From contig OZ014418.1 of assembly GCA_963965975.1 (NCBI GenBank), forward strand, positions 3,484,775 through 3,548,774: 64,000 nucleotides of DNA, written 5' to 3'. This DNA is from Xestospongia bergquistia. Its lineage: Eukaryota; Porifera; Demospongiae; Haplosclerida; Petrosiidae. A program made the translations under genes and the position numbers. A model generated the notes under the pieces. The model did not search any database. It was not told the DNA's origin and was given only the letters and a program-made list of their open reading frames with translations. Positions 37,430 through 48,483 of this stretch are shown here, one piece after another. Each line of letters begins with the position of its first letter. Within the stretch, counting starts at the first letter, position 1.

Positions 37430-38623
37430 GTGTTGACTCCAATGAAGTCCTCAGACCTATCTTAAGGGGATTTAGTCAAGCTAGTGAGAGAACATTTTTA
37501 CAGTTGAAGATATTTTCATTTCAATTCCAGAGTTTTGTCAGTCGAATGAACTATTGCATCTTTTGTAGCAGAACTAAGGAAATTATCAGAATTTTGTAAT
37601 TAAGGAGACAAGTTGGATGAGATGTTAAGATAGAATAGTTTTTGGGAGTAATCACCTTGCAATACAATAGCACCTTTTATCAGAAAAAGGTTTGACTCTG
37701 GCCCAAACACCTGAAGTTGCTCAAGCATTAAAAGCAGCTGAGAAAAGTTCATAAGTCATGTTAGGAGTTGAACAGAAAGTGCTAGTCACAGTTCAGAGAA
37801 TATAGCAACAAAAGATGAAACCAAATCAGAGTTACTACAGATGAGGAGGTCAGAAAGTGGCTCAAAGTTGTTAGACAAGGACTGTCACCTACGTCATAAA
37901 CAAGGTCACAATGCAAAAATGTGTATGAATGGACGTCAGAAACAGCACTTAAAACAGAGGATTAGAAAACCTCATATGCAGACAGACTGTGTTGAAGATA
38001 AAGATACTATGTCATATGAAGAAGATCTTCACAGACTTTTGAGAGTAACTGATAGTCAGGCCAAACCAATTCATAATACAGTAAATATAAATAAGATATT
38101 GATTACAATGGATTTAGACAGTGAGCACCATTGTCAATTATTAGTCAGAAAGCTATCACACAAATTGGTCATATTAAGGAACTGAAATAATTAACAGTTT
38201 AGATATATGTCAAACTCTGGTCATAATGTTAAAGTACTGAGCATGATGGATGTAGAAGTGAGTTATGAAGGAGTTGAGAAGGTGTTACCACTATTGATTG
38301 ACGAAGGTACTTGTCCGAAGTCAGTTTGGTGCTAACTGGCTTATGCATTTTTCATTGAATTGGGAGAGTATATGATAAGTCCAATAGCAAAGAGACTTAG
38401 AGTTGTTTTTGGATAAGTATATAATCTGGTGATTGAGAAAGGTCTATGGAAGTTAAAAAGAGCACCACCAAAAATTCACATTGACTCTTACACAAGACTA
38501 AACCTGTTTTTTTAAACCCCATCCTGATCTATACACAATCAGACTCAAATTGAAGCAGAACTAGACAGACTACACTGTGAGGGAATAATAGAGAGAGTAC
38601 AGTTCTCAACAGTGGGCCTTGCC
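37430..38623 (+). mobile_element. Ty3/gypsy fossil A, copy 1 (Gag to start of RT)
   Basis: The order is a Gag-like stretch near 37,560-37,780 (LSEKGLTLAQTPEVAQAL), a zinc-knuckle-like CHLRHKQGHNAKMC near 37,885, a protease remnant near 38,100-38,150, and the start of the RT region near 38,450-38,610. It is broken many times and has no LTR of its own in view. It is interrupted by the LTR of a second element at 38,624. Confidence 0.8.
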
Positions 38624-38812
38624 TGTGATAACTATGAATATGGTAATAATGTATAAATACTTATATATTCCAGCAATGAGCACATGTATAAATTGCGTGA
38701 GCACGTTTTGGAGCAGTTAGCTCTGTTTTTGTGTTTTTGTACATGTCGACACTCTCTTGATTCTTATCTATTTGTTGTTATAAGTTGAATCTATCTTGGC
38801 CAGGTTACAACA
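38624..38812 (+). repeat. LTR of gypsy family B, copy 1 (with partial leader)
   Basis: 189 bp from TGTGATAACTATG to GGTTACAACA, preceded by TTGCC. It matches LTRs at 42,267 and 63,510. Only about 50 bp of the element's leader follow before the duplication ends. Confidence 0.92.
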
Positions 38813-40812
38813 TATTAAACAACAAGAGCTGACACAAACTCACTAACTAGATGGCGCAGACAAACCAATAATTAGGACATATATATATACCAGGAGGGAA
38901 GTTGTTGCCAGGTTGGATTATATAACTCAGTAACAGTGTCATTCCTATGTCACCAGTATTGACATACTTCTTTAGTTTAGACACATTGGACAGTTGACTT
39001 TGTTGTTGTGAAGCTATAAAGTAAGTAAATGAAATAAACAATACATTGACTGAATATATGTTACTAGACAGTAATTATAGTGTTAATATCATTACTAACC
39101 TAGCCTGTCTAAGAGATAGTTGACATAATAGAAAAGTTATCTATTGGAAGAGGTTGGTCTTGATACACTTCTGTATGTATTACCTTAACATAGAAATAAT
39201 ACTTCATATTATCTTATATAAATTAATCTATTAGTCTTACCAATTGACCTCTTCTTCTGGGCTAGAGATTGGGGGTCTCCTCAAGTCCTTGATCAGATGA
39301 GACTGGTTTAGGGATGAGACTACTACTACCAGGAACATTAGTAATATCTAAAGTAGGTTTGTATACTTCATTATATGTTACCTGTAAAATGTGTATATAA
39401 TAGTACAATGGAAGTATATATTTACTGTTATATTATTTTAATGTATTAATCATTAATTTTGTCATGATTATTTTAGTGTCTATACCTCTTTCTCTCTCTT
39501 ATCTCTTATCAAGGATAACTTTATCTCCAATTTGTAACAAGATCAATCCAATATTAAGGAGATATGATAGCCTTGTCTTTTCATTTTCACTGGTACTCAC
39601 ATTAGTGGTTTAAGAACACACACAGTAACAAAGATAAACTTTCAGCAACTTCATAAAGGCGAATATATTAGGAGTATAGTCAAAGAACAATTTTTTTACA
39701 ATTTTTCAAACTCTTTAACTGTGAAATGATTAGTTGACAACCACTTTAATTTAAAAGCTATAGTTTGTTCTTATAGAGGTTTATGACCTATTATTTAAGC
39801 TTATTTTGAGTACTCAGAAATTTCTCATGGTAGTTTTGTTTTTCAAGCTTGTATGGTTGAATGTCGGGTAGTGTATTTGTGAACTTAAAATGGTCAGTAA
39901 TGTTAACTGGTAAACAATGCATAATCTTAAGGTATCATTGAACTAAACAATTTCTTGAACTTATAGTAGTTGCCATGTATCACTATAGTAGTTACCTTCA
40001 TTGACTTATCTGATGATAGTACTTCATTTGAGTAGTATTAAAAATGTCTGAACCAAGAAAAATCACAGGCCAAAGGACTAATGGGGTTGAAGTAATTAAG
40101 TTAACTAACTTTAATATTATTAACTAGTTTTGTTGCTATAGAAACTGATCAGTACCCAACTTTGTTTGCCTGATTGGACATTTCCATTAAATTGTATATA
40201 ATAGTTTATAATTTATTAATTAACTTGTATCTCATTTAACTTGTGGTTCCTGTTAATTTATTTATCTCAGTTCCATTTATTATTGTAGAGGGTATTATTG
40301 TTTAGCTAGCTAGTAACTGTAAGTTTTATTATAATTATTAGTTAATAGTTAGCATCTGTTTATTTCTACAGACCCTATGTTCACTCTATTATTCTTTTTT
40401 ATCAGCTTATCCATCCATATATCATTCCATCAGTTGATGTGAAACTTTATGGCTGCTAGGATCACAAACTACTGCCCCTTTCATTCCATTTAGTAAGTGA
40501 TAATTTCTAACAATGACACAACTAGTTGGCTTTCATCATAGTCCAGTCAGAAAACAAAACAATAGCTAGTGATACAGGATCATCAATAACATGTTGTAAT
40601 CTACTGAAGTATTTCTGTATCACCAGATACTTTTTAGTAAAAGGTGATCTGTAGTATCACAGGTGTTACAATTAAGAAATTTGAAGAGTAGAGAAAGAAA
40701 TTCTAAATTTAGAATAAAAAGAATACCTGAAAGAAAGTAACATAAGTTTAATAATGTCTATCTAACTCCTTTTTGGCCTAAACTGAGATAGTTCTATGCC
40801 CCACCCTAATTT

Positions 40813-40995
40813 GTGTATAGGACTATGGGCCCCACTATGAGTTTGGTGTTTAAAGCTCAGAAGAGGGGTCTACGATCAGTGGTCATGAAACCACAAGAAC
40901 ATGAAGAAGACAAGTTAAGAGAGAAGTCGAGATGGCTAAACATGGCAGTGTGGGAGAATTTTTACGGGAGAGAGAACATTGGGACATGTACTTAG
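40813..40995 (+). other. 60-codon frame conserved in both duplicates (copy 2)
   Basis: Protein identical to 37,157-37,339; see that entry for interpretation. Confidence 0.35.
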
Positions 40996-41084
40996 AGTGA
41001 CTTCAGAGCTATTTTGTGGTTGAAGAAATATACCATTCTTCTCAGCATTTGTGTTGTTATTAACATGTATCAATTAATCAGGAA

Positions 41085-42266
41085 TGTGTTGACTCCAATG
41101 AAGTCCTCAGACCTATCTTAAGGGGATTTAGTCAAGCTAGTGAGAGAACATTTTTACAGTTGAAGATATTTTCATTTCAATTCCAGAGTTTTGTCAGTCG
41201 AATGAACTATTGCATCTTTTGTAGCAGAACTAAGGAAATTATCAGAATTTTGTAATTACGGAGACAAGTTGGATGAAATGTTAAGATAGAATAGTTTTTG
41301 GGAGTAATCACCTTGCTATACAATGGCACCTTTTATCAGAAAAAGGTTTGATTCTGGCCCAAACACCTGAAGTTGCTCAAGCATTAGAAGCAGCTGAGAA
41401 AAGTTCATATGTCATGTTAGGAGTTGAACAGAAACTGCTAGTCACAGTTCAGAGAATATAGCAACAAAAGATAAACCAAATCAGAGTCACTACAGATGAG
41501 TTCTCAAAGGTGTTAGACAAGGACTGTCACCTACGTCATAAACAAGGTCACATTGCAAAAATTTGTATGAGTGGACGTCACTTAAACAGAGGATTAGAAA
41601 ACCTCATATGCAGACAGACTATGTTGAAGATAAAGATACTATGTCATATGAAGAAGATATTCACAGACTTTTGAGACTAACTGATAGTCAGGCTAAACCA
41701 ATTTATAATACAGTAAATATAAATAAGATATTGATTACAATGGATTTAGACAGTGGAGCATCATTGTCAATTATTAGTCAGAAAGCTATCACACAAATTG
41801 GTCATATTAAGGAACTGAAATAATTAACAGTTTAGATATATGTCAAACTCTGGTCACGATGTTAAAGTACTGAGCATGGTGGATGTAGAAGTGAGTTATG
41901 AAGGAGTTGAGAAGGTGTTACCACTGTTGATTGTTGAAGGCACTGGTCCAATGTCATTTTGGTCATAACTGGCTTATGCATTTTTTATTGAATTGGGAGA
42001 GTATATGATAAGTCCAACAGCAAAGAGACTAAGAGTTGCTTTTGGATAAGTTTATGGTATATAATCTGGTGATCGAGAAAGGTCTATGGAAGTTAAAAGG
42101 AGCACCACCAAAAATTCACATTGACTCGTACCCAAGACTAAACCTGTTTATTTTTAAACCCCATCCTGATCTATACACAATCAGACTCAAATTTGAAGCA
42201 GAACCTGACAGACTACACTGTGAGGGAATAATAGAGAGAGTACAGTACTCAACAGTGGGCCTTGCC
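41085..42266 (+). mobile_element. Ty3/gypsy fossil A, copy 2 (Gag to start of RT)
   Basis: Duplicate of 37,430-38,623. Protease-like sequence (ITMDLDSGASLSIISQKA) is clearer here, near 41,735-41,790. The RT-start region (KLKGAPPKIHIDS, then EGIIERVQYST) ends directly at the LTR at 42,267. Broken many times and old. Confidence 0.85.
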
Positions 42267-42466
42267 TGTGATAATTATGAATATGGTAATAATGTATGAA
42301 TATTTATGTATTCAAGAATATTCTACAATGAGCACATGTATAAATTGCGTGAGCACATTTTGGAGCAGTTAGCTCTGTTTTTGTGTTTTTGTACATGTTG
42401 ACACTTTCTTTTAATTCTTATCTATTTGTTGTTATATGTTGAATCTATTTTGGGCAGGTTACAACA
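42267..42466 (+). repeat. 5' LTR of gypsy element B
   Basis: 200 bp, TGTGATAATTATG to GGTTACAACA, preceded by TTGCC at 42,262-42,266. It is followed by a leader, then the Gag start at 42,507. It pairs with the LTR at 63,510-63,699, which is followed by TTGCC. Confidence 0.92.
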
Positions 42467-42597
42467 TATTAGGTGACGAGAGCTGAAATGAACTCACTAA
42501 CTAGATGGCACAGACTACAGTGGGCAAGCTCGAAGTATTTGAGCCGAAGTGGCACAACTCCTTGAAGTACCTACAATGTGTGGAGCTCTACTTCATA

Positions 42598-43015
42598 CCG
42601 TAAGGGTACAAATTTTCGAGGGTTTAAATTTTCGTGTTTTTTAAATTTTGCTTTATTATTTAAATTTCGTGGGTATTAATTTTCGTGTTTAGTGGGTGTG
42701 AAGTATTAATTAATGGGTGTGGTGTCAGACACGTGTTGTGAACACAAGCGTGATTTTCCCGAAGTATGGCTACGTATTCCATTGAATCCATAGTGAGAGG
42801 GTACCATGTATACAAGAAAATCTGGGAGGTAGTTGACAGAGAAGTATTTCAGTGTAAAATAGAAAGAAGTAACCCTTTACAGTAGCCGTTATTTACACGC
42901 TTTATTGAGATCACGTGATTACGCGTGGGTGGAACAAAAGTTAAATTTCGTGTTAAAACAACAACCCACGAATATAGCGAAATTAAATCCCCCACGAAAA
43001 TTTATACCCTTACGG
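42598..43015. mobile_element. 418-bp MITE with TA target site, inserted in Gag of element B
   Basis: Terminal inverted repeats CCGTAAGGGTA-AAATTTTCG (left C, right T at the gap) match at 20 of 21 positions, and the element is bounded on both sides by TA (42,596-97 and 43,016-17), as for Tc1/mariner-type insertion. Sub-terminal zones on both sides are rich in AAATTTCGTG words. It encodes no transposase, so it is non-autonomous. Confidence 0.92.
42766..42885 (+). pseudogene. HIRAN-like domain fragment inside the MITE
   Basis: ATG at 42,766 opens MATYSIESIVRGYHVYKKIW, then EVVDREVFQCKIERSNP. This fits the opening of the HIRAN-like domain (YHVYK.IW...E.F.C..E..NP), a DNA-end or ssDNA-binding module. 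The expected next box (YAVAV) is present as TVAVI one frame over, so there is a one-base frame slip, and the rest of the domain is missing. It is a captured gene piece of about 40 codons, not functional. Assignment rests on pattern memory. Confidence 0.55.
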
Positions 43016-44714
43016 TAGTAAATAATATAACAGAAGATCGTAAGAAGGCTGTTTTTCTCTCTGTGCTGGGCTATGAAACGTATGAGGTACTTGCAAACAT
43101 ATTCACTAATCCTGAGACGGAAGGCTTTGCCACACTAGTTGAAAGATTGACTAACCACTTTCACCCTAAATCAACAATTGTTGCTGAAAGATACAAGTTT
43201 GGATGCTGTCGTCAGGGAGACTCAGAAAGCCTAGCCAACTTCATTGCCGACCTCTGGAGACTTTCCGCCAGTTGCAATTTGAAGGCCAATGCTCTCGATG
43301 AGAACCTTTGTGACAGATTTGTTTGTGGCCTTACTCAAGAGTACATACGGAGCAGGTTACTGATGGAAACAGACGACCTCATGTGTGATCGAGCAGTAGA
43401 GATTGCTATCAGTTTAGAAAGTTGAATGCTCAATTGATGAAGTCACCAATTGCATCACATGGGACCATTGAGTTTCATTGTATCGGTGATCATTCAAGTA
43501 AGCCTCAAAATCATTATTTTGTCTCTTGTTACAGGTGTAGAGGGCCTCACTTAGTGAACAAGTGTCGGTTATCAAAGAGAACTGTCACTCTTGTGGTAGA
43601 ACTGGTCACATCTCCAAGGTTTGTTGCAGCAAACCCTCTGTGCTACACACACACCCCAGTCAAGCTCGTTCAAAGGGCAGGCCTCCCAAAGCAGCAAATG
43701 TTTTTGAAGAGACAAGTCCATCTTCTTTAGATGACCCACACCAGGTTTTTTGAGTTTATTCTATACTCCCTAGAATTGCACCAATTAGAGTTACAGTTAC
43801 AGCCTATGGTTGCAAGCTCAACATGGAGCTGGACACAGGTTCAGCAGTGTCTATCATCAGTGAGGACACCTTCAAGTCACTTTTTCAGGATGAGGTCAAG
43901 CTCAAACCCACTAGTATTTCCCTATGTTCATTTTCAGAACATTTCTTGACCATATTACATTCCCTATTGTTGTGGTCCAAAGTTGGGGACCAACCTTGTT
44001 AAGTCGAAATTGGATTCAGTCCACTCAATTGGATTGGAAGTCCGTTAAAGGTGTTTACTGCAAGTCTTTAGTAGAGGAACGTATTAAGAAACATTCTCAT
44101 TTATTCCGTTCTGAATTGCGCACTATTCAAGGAGTGAAAGCAAAAATTTTTTACCACCTGAGGCTCAGCCTTGCTTCTTCAAACTGTGTCTCTTGCCATA
44201 CACTCTAAAGCTTGAGCAACTTGTACAAGCTGAAGTTATCACACCTATGCAGTTCTCAGATTGGTCAGCACCCATTATCCCTGTTATCAAGGCAGATGGA
44301 AACATCCATGTTTGTGGAGACTACAAAATAACTCTCAACCCTGTTGCAAACCCAGAAGTTTACCCACTACTCAGAGTGAATGATCTTTTCACTGCCTCAT
44401 CAGGAGGTACATTGCTCTACAAACTTGATTTGTCACACACTAACAAGCAACTTGAATTAGACGAGGAGTCAAAAAATACACTACCATTAATACTACTAAA
44501 GGACTCTTCAAATACCAACAGTTGCCATTTGGCATACCTCTGCCCCGTCCATTTTTCAGAGGGCAATGGAAAGTTTAATGCAAGGCCTATCGGGGGGGGT
44601 GTAGTTTACATTGATGATATTCTCGTCACTGGTAAGATATCTGAAGAGCATGTAAGTAACTTAGACCAAGTGATGCACCAGCTAGAACAAGCAGGTGCTA
44701 CACTAAAAGAATTG

Positions 44715-45000
44715 ATAATGAATATCAGGCCCAGGGTCACTTTTGGTCCACAATTTAATCTGTGAGGCAGTGACAACATTGTCTGAGAGGTGCTCTAAGA
44801 CCAAGTTTATGTCTCCAGGGATTGGTACTGACAAAGGTGATTCAGGTAGTGGAAGATGACTTTAGGCATCAGCATTTGCCATTTTGGTACTAGGTCTATG
44901 CTGATTGGTGTACTGAAATGCTGTTAATGTTAAAGCCCATCGTGGTATCCTGGAGGATGGCATGACAGGAATCTGATGAGGCTCACTAAGGAGGTGTTTA
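44715..45000 (-). mobile_element. Antisense gypsy scrap (RNase H to integrase linker)
   Basis: Read on the minus strand it gives RWALTLTAFQYTNQH, NADA, PLPESPLSVPIPGDIN and VTASQIKLWTKSDPGP, the linker between RNase H and integrase of gypsy elements. It is related to, but clearly distinct from, the same region of the element at 62,170-62,370. It sits exactly where the sense RT of element B ends. Short and broken. Confidence 0.75.
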
Positions 45001-46672
45001 AATGCCATTGATCAGAGAGATGTTTAAAGAAATGAGATCTTGTATCCCTAGTCTATCAATCTGGCTAGAGTTTTGCTATAGTTGTCGATCCCTCCTCCAC
45101 TTCGGTGATCACACCATCAATAGCATTTGTGGAGTCCAACAGGGTGACCCTCTGGGCCCTTTAGGTTTTGTTTTGACCCTCCACCCCATCATTCAAAAAG
45201 TTAAAAGTGAGGTTCCAGGTCTACTGGGAAACTCCTGGTACCTGGATGATGGTATTCTTTGTCGTTCACCTGATGATCTTAATTTAGCTCTATCTATCAT
45301 TGCCCCCACCCGGGGCCTCTCCCTGAACCCTAGCAAATCATTACTCGTTATCCCCAAAGCCCCACCTCACAACCCACTCACCAGTGAAGGCTTTGTCTTA
45401 CTGGGCTCTCCCATAAGTCCCCCTCATTCTGTGATTCCTTTGTGCTAAGGAGAGTGACACACACAATCTTTCTTTCTTACATGACCTACAGGACTCGCAC
45501 AAGGAAACAACACTCCTTAAGTCCAGTCTTGCCTTCTCCCTCAGAACTTGCCCACCCTCCTATATCAGAGACACCACTACCTTCTTCAACACTGTTATAT
45601 TCGAATCCCTCTCTGATCTGGTGGGTGGACCTCTACCAGACTGGTCTTGGACCAAAGCTTCTCTCCCCACCTTTCTAGGTTGCCTCAGCATCCGTAGGGC
45701 CTCTCTACACTCCCCCACTGCCTATATTGGCTCAATCTCCTCCTCCCAACTTCTGGTGTCAGAGATCCTGGGATATTAACCTAATCCCTCTTCTCAGTTA
45801 CAGAAGCTTTTTGCGAGTTTTTGTTCTCATCCAGGCACCTGGAATGGTCTTCACCTGATGCTATTCACTTCTTCTCCAGCAACTCCATCTTTCCAGAGCC
45901 ATCAACCACCTTTGACTCTCTCCTCTCAAATGCTCCTTCCTCTCGTCTGATAGCTCTTGCCCTGTCCTCTGCTAACCCCCATGCAGGAGATTGGCTCAAT
46001 GTGATCCCCTTCCCTTGCCTTAGGTCTCCACCTCCATGATAAAGAGTTTCGTTGGTGCTAGCTCGGTCTCAAAATGTTCTCTGTTGGTTTAACCATGTCC
46101 CTTCTGTAAATCATCCTGTGACCCTTATGGTGATTATCAGATTGAATATGGCGACAATAAAGACCATATACAACGACATGACTTTATCAGGGATGCCCTC
46201 TTCTCCTCAGCCCAGTCTGCAGCTCTTTGCCCAGGGAAAGAGATGCCATCACTGATACCAGGCCTAAAAGTTACGCCGCTGACATCTACCTGCCCCGTTG
46301 GACCCATGGTAAACCTGGTGACCTGGACCCCTCTCCAGAAACTTACTCTGGAGAGCTCCTCCATGTCCCAAGGCCACTTCCTTTCTGTTGGGGAGGAACG
46401 TAAACATTCTGCTCATGCAGACACTTCTGAGAGGTGTGGGTTTCCTTTGTCCCACTTTTGGTAGAGACTATAGGTGGTTGGAGTGAGAAGGCATCCACAA
46501 CACAATTACTTCAATTGGCTGCCTCATAGGTCAACAATGCCTAGGTTACAACTCCGAAGACACCATGTGTCACCTCTTCCAACGCCTATCGATCTCTCTA
46601 TGGAAGGGTAATTCTGCCATGTGGCTCGCTCGTTCCCCCACCCCCTCTCCTTCTGTTGATGGTATCATATAA
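45001..46672 (+). mobile_element. 5'-truncated LINE (RT plus C-terminal endonuclease-like region)
   Basis: Begins within RT: CGVQQGDPLGPLGF near 45,128 and the catalytic NSWYLDDGILC near 45,230, then GLSLNPSKSLLVIP. The C-terminal half has HAGDWLNVIPFPCL near 45,980, RHDFIRDALFSSAQSAAL near 46,165 and IYLPRWTHGKPGDLD near 46,285, then ends in HLFQRLSISLWKGN and a stop at about 46,672. The YLDD box is intact, but the frame is lost several times between 45,450 and 46,550 (for example after 45,448 and near 46,255). GC content is well above the surroundings. The protein layout is a non-LTR type with an endonuclease-like module after the RT; I do not name the clade. Confidence 0.85.
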
Positions 46673-46716
46673 CAATAATAATAATAATAATAATTATTAT
46701 TATTATTATTATTATA
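46671..46716. repeat. (AAT)n-(ATT)n palindromic microsatellite
   Basis: About seven AAT followed by about eight ATT units, which can fold into a perfect hairpin. It starts right at the LINE stop codon, the position expected for a LINE 3' tail repeat. Confidence 0.97.
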
Positions 46717-47080
46717 GGTTTAGTGAAAGAAAGTGAAGTTGACTGTTGAACCCTCCACTGTATATTGTACACTGTACAGTTCATCTGCTTCAGTAAATGT
46801 TCTAGAACACTCAACATTAACTGATCTCATTAAAGACATTATTGATAGTAGCACAGAAAATTTATTTGCACTGAATATTCTGTTGTACCGAATATAGTGG
46901 AGGATGCTATAAAATATCTACAAGATAAACATCAGAATCAGTTGAATCTTACAATAAAAGGTATTTTTGACGACTGTCATATTGGTTAAGGATCAGCTTA
47001 TGTCTCTATATTATTAGTAATTGCAACTGTTATTCTGTATAGGTTAGGAACCCTGAGAATCACCTTCTGAAAGAGTTGCG
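46717..47080. other. No gene firmly recognised
   Basis: A plus-strand stretch near 46,795-46,960 (VLEHSTLTDLIKDIIDSST, LFALNILL, then VEDAIKYLQDKHQNQLN) ends at a possible donor AAAAG/GTATTT. It could be an exon or part of the ZSWIM-like gene's 5' end. Unassigned. Confidence 0.3.
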
Positions 47081-47084
47081 ATTG

Positions 47085-47275
47085 GCTATACTTGTAAACA
47101 TTTTGGCTCATTCAGGTGTAAATCAAAGGTCTCCGCCCACATCAAAATGTCCTACCTAGTGGATGTCCCTTTGAGATCCAGTTTAATTATGATCGCAAGA
47201 TAAATGCATTTGTCATCCATAGGTGTCAGAAAAGTCATAATCATCCAATTAGTGCTCACATTGCAGGGCTAACCT
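47085..47275 (+). pseudogene. ZSWIM/MULE-like gene, N-terminal FAR1-type zinc region
   Basis: Plus-strand reading at 47,155-47,270 gives PSGCPFEIQFNYDRKINAFV and IHRCQKSHNHPIS. This is the C-P-F...C...H-N-H pattern of FAR1/WRKY-like zinc domains that open MULE transposases and ZSWIM proteins. It ends at the breakpoint of an inversion (about 47,275), beyond which the rest of the same type of protein reads on the minus strand. Confidence 0.65.
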
Positions 47276-48470
47276 CCACGTTTCAATACTTCCACGTCAG
47301 TATTCTCACTTGAAGTAGCCACATTCTGATATTCACTGCATTCGTACTTCTTGGTCCATTGTTCTCCAATAAGGTTAGCAACAAAAATATCTTTTTTGTT
47401 GTTGCACTAATAAATGAATTAAATGATGACAAGGAAGCTTCATTGCAAGCTTCATTGCAGAGAAAAAGGAGCATGTGGAAGAAGACATCTCAATTGAGGT
47501 ATTACACAAACTGTTGTATCACAAACCTTAAAGCTATCATCAACTTTGATAATCTGGTAAGATCAGCTTGAAGCTCTTTTGTACTCTTCAATTATTTTAT
47601 GTGCTGCAAAGGATGTACAGTGCTTGAAAAAAGGCTGCAATCTGCCAGAGTGCTCAGAAGTATTTAGTGATGTGTACATTCTTTCAAGAGAAGCAGAGCT
47701 CTTTAAATAGTGCTTTAATACTCGATGATGACCTTCAATCCTGTTGGTTGTAGTGTTGAACATCGTGAAAAGATCTTTCTGCTCATAAGTATACTAACTT
47801 TGTTTACAGGATAACCAGTTCTTGGACATGTACTCATGAAATTGAGGTGATAAATCTTCTAAACATTTCATTGTCTCATTTAGTTCCTGTGCTGAATGTG
47901 AATAAACTGCCATTTTAGTAAGCTTCATTAGCTCTTCCTTTTGGTCTTGACTACAAGAGTAAGATGATATCTTTATATGGATGTACTTCAACATGTGAAA
48001 TTGGCAGAGTAGTTTAACTGTATGTGGTAATTCATCATTTATAGAAACAATTTCTGTCATATCTTTGTCTGTTAGAGTGACTTTGATGTCTCCCCACCTT
48101 GGATTATATTTCTTAAATATCTGAAGAAAGTTTACAAGTGAGATTTTAGTTTCTTGAGCAACAAAACAATAGGCTACAATGCATGAATTACCACACCCAT
48201 AGAGGGCCATAACAGCATTATTGATCTTGTATGTGCCATCTAAAATAATCAGTTCAGGAAACTACCTGAAACATTGTCAGACTCAGCAGACTCATTGAGA
48301 TGTAAAAACTTCCTTTTCATGTTGTGAATATCCTGGTTAGTCACAACCTTTCTTGTATTTCTTTCAAAATAATTATGAACAAGGGTAGTGTTACCTCCAA
48401 TATCTAAAAGTGTCAATACTTCTTGACATTCATTAAGGTCCAAGTGACGATTAGACAGAGAATATTTAAC
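47276..48470 (-). pseudogene. ZSWIM/MULE-like gene, inverted central part (DDE and SWIM zinc finger)
   Basis: On the minus strand, 48,443 down reads NECQEVLTLLDIGGNTTLVH, then ILDGTYKINNAVMALYGCG (first catalytic Asp), LTDKDMTEIVSINDELP (second), MFNTTTNRIEGHHRVLKHYL near 47,760, and a SWIM-like box TCSFFSAMKL...LPCHHL near 47,460 that carries a 12-bp internal duplication. The tail WTKKYECSEYQNV ends at about 47,285. One frameshift near 48,249, an in-frame stop near 47,793 and frame changes before the SWIM part mark it as dead. N- and C-terminal parts of the same protein type flank it on the plus strand. Confidence 0.8.
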
Positions 48471-48483
48471 AAAGACTAGAAAG

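Larger units (their letters stand above)
34971..38861. repeat. Tandem segmental duplication, copy 1
   Basis: It is near-identical to 39,040-42,515. It contains the minus-strand frame at 35,714, the frame at 37,157, a gypsy fossil and an LTR. It retains about 420 bp (roughly 35,855-36,262) that copy 2 lacks and stops just after the LTR of the inner gypsy element, whereas copy 2 runs on into that element. So copy 1 looks like the derived duplicate. Confidence 0.95.
39040..42515. repeat. Tandem segmental duplication, copy 2
   Basis: Second copy of the 34,971 unit, about 3.5 kb, with scattered single-base differences (about 2-3% by eye) and a ~420-bp deletion near 39,917. The 178-bp spacer 38,862-39,039 is unique. 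Confidence 0.95.
42507..44765 (+). mobile_element. Gypsy element B, 5' part: Gag, zinc knuckles, protease, RT
   Basis: Gag starts at MAQTTVGKLEVFEPKWHNSL (42,507) and, beyond an inserted MITE, continues with ERLTNHFHPKSTIVAERYKF. Two CCHC-type zinc knuckles follow (CYRCRGPHLVNKC near 43,530 and CHSCGRTGHISKVC near 43,585), then a protease stretch near 43,820 (LDTGSAVSIISEDTF), and RT from about 44,200 to 44,720 (CGDYKITLNP, YIDDILVTG). It has a handful of breaks. Sequence quality and GC content are higher than in fossil A, so it is younger. The element's RNase H-integrase end appears at 61.9-63.5 kb. Confidence 0.9.

Noticed and set aside
34971-42515. The identical 60-codon frame in both duplicates as evidence of a conserved small protein
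   Set aside because: The whole 3.5-kb surroundings are nearly as similar, so identity shows recent duplication rather than selection.
43422-43949. Overlapping plus-strand frames of about 70-100 codons in the zinc-knuckle and protease region
   Set aside because: Parts and shadows of the gypsy B fossil, not separate genes.
46137-46455. Minus-strand frames of 63-75 codons over the LINE 3' part
   Set aside because: Antisense shadows of the GC-rich LINE C-terminal region.
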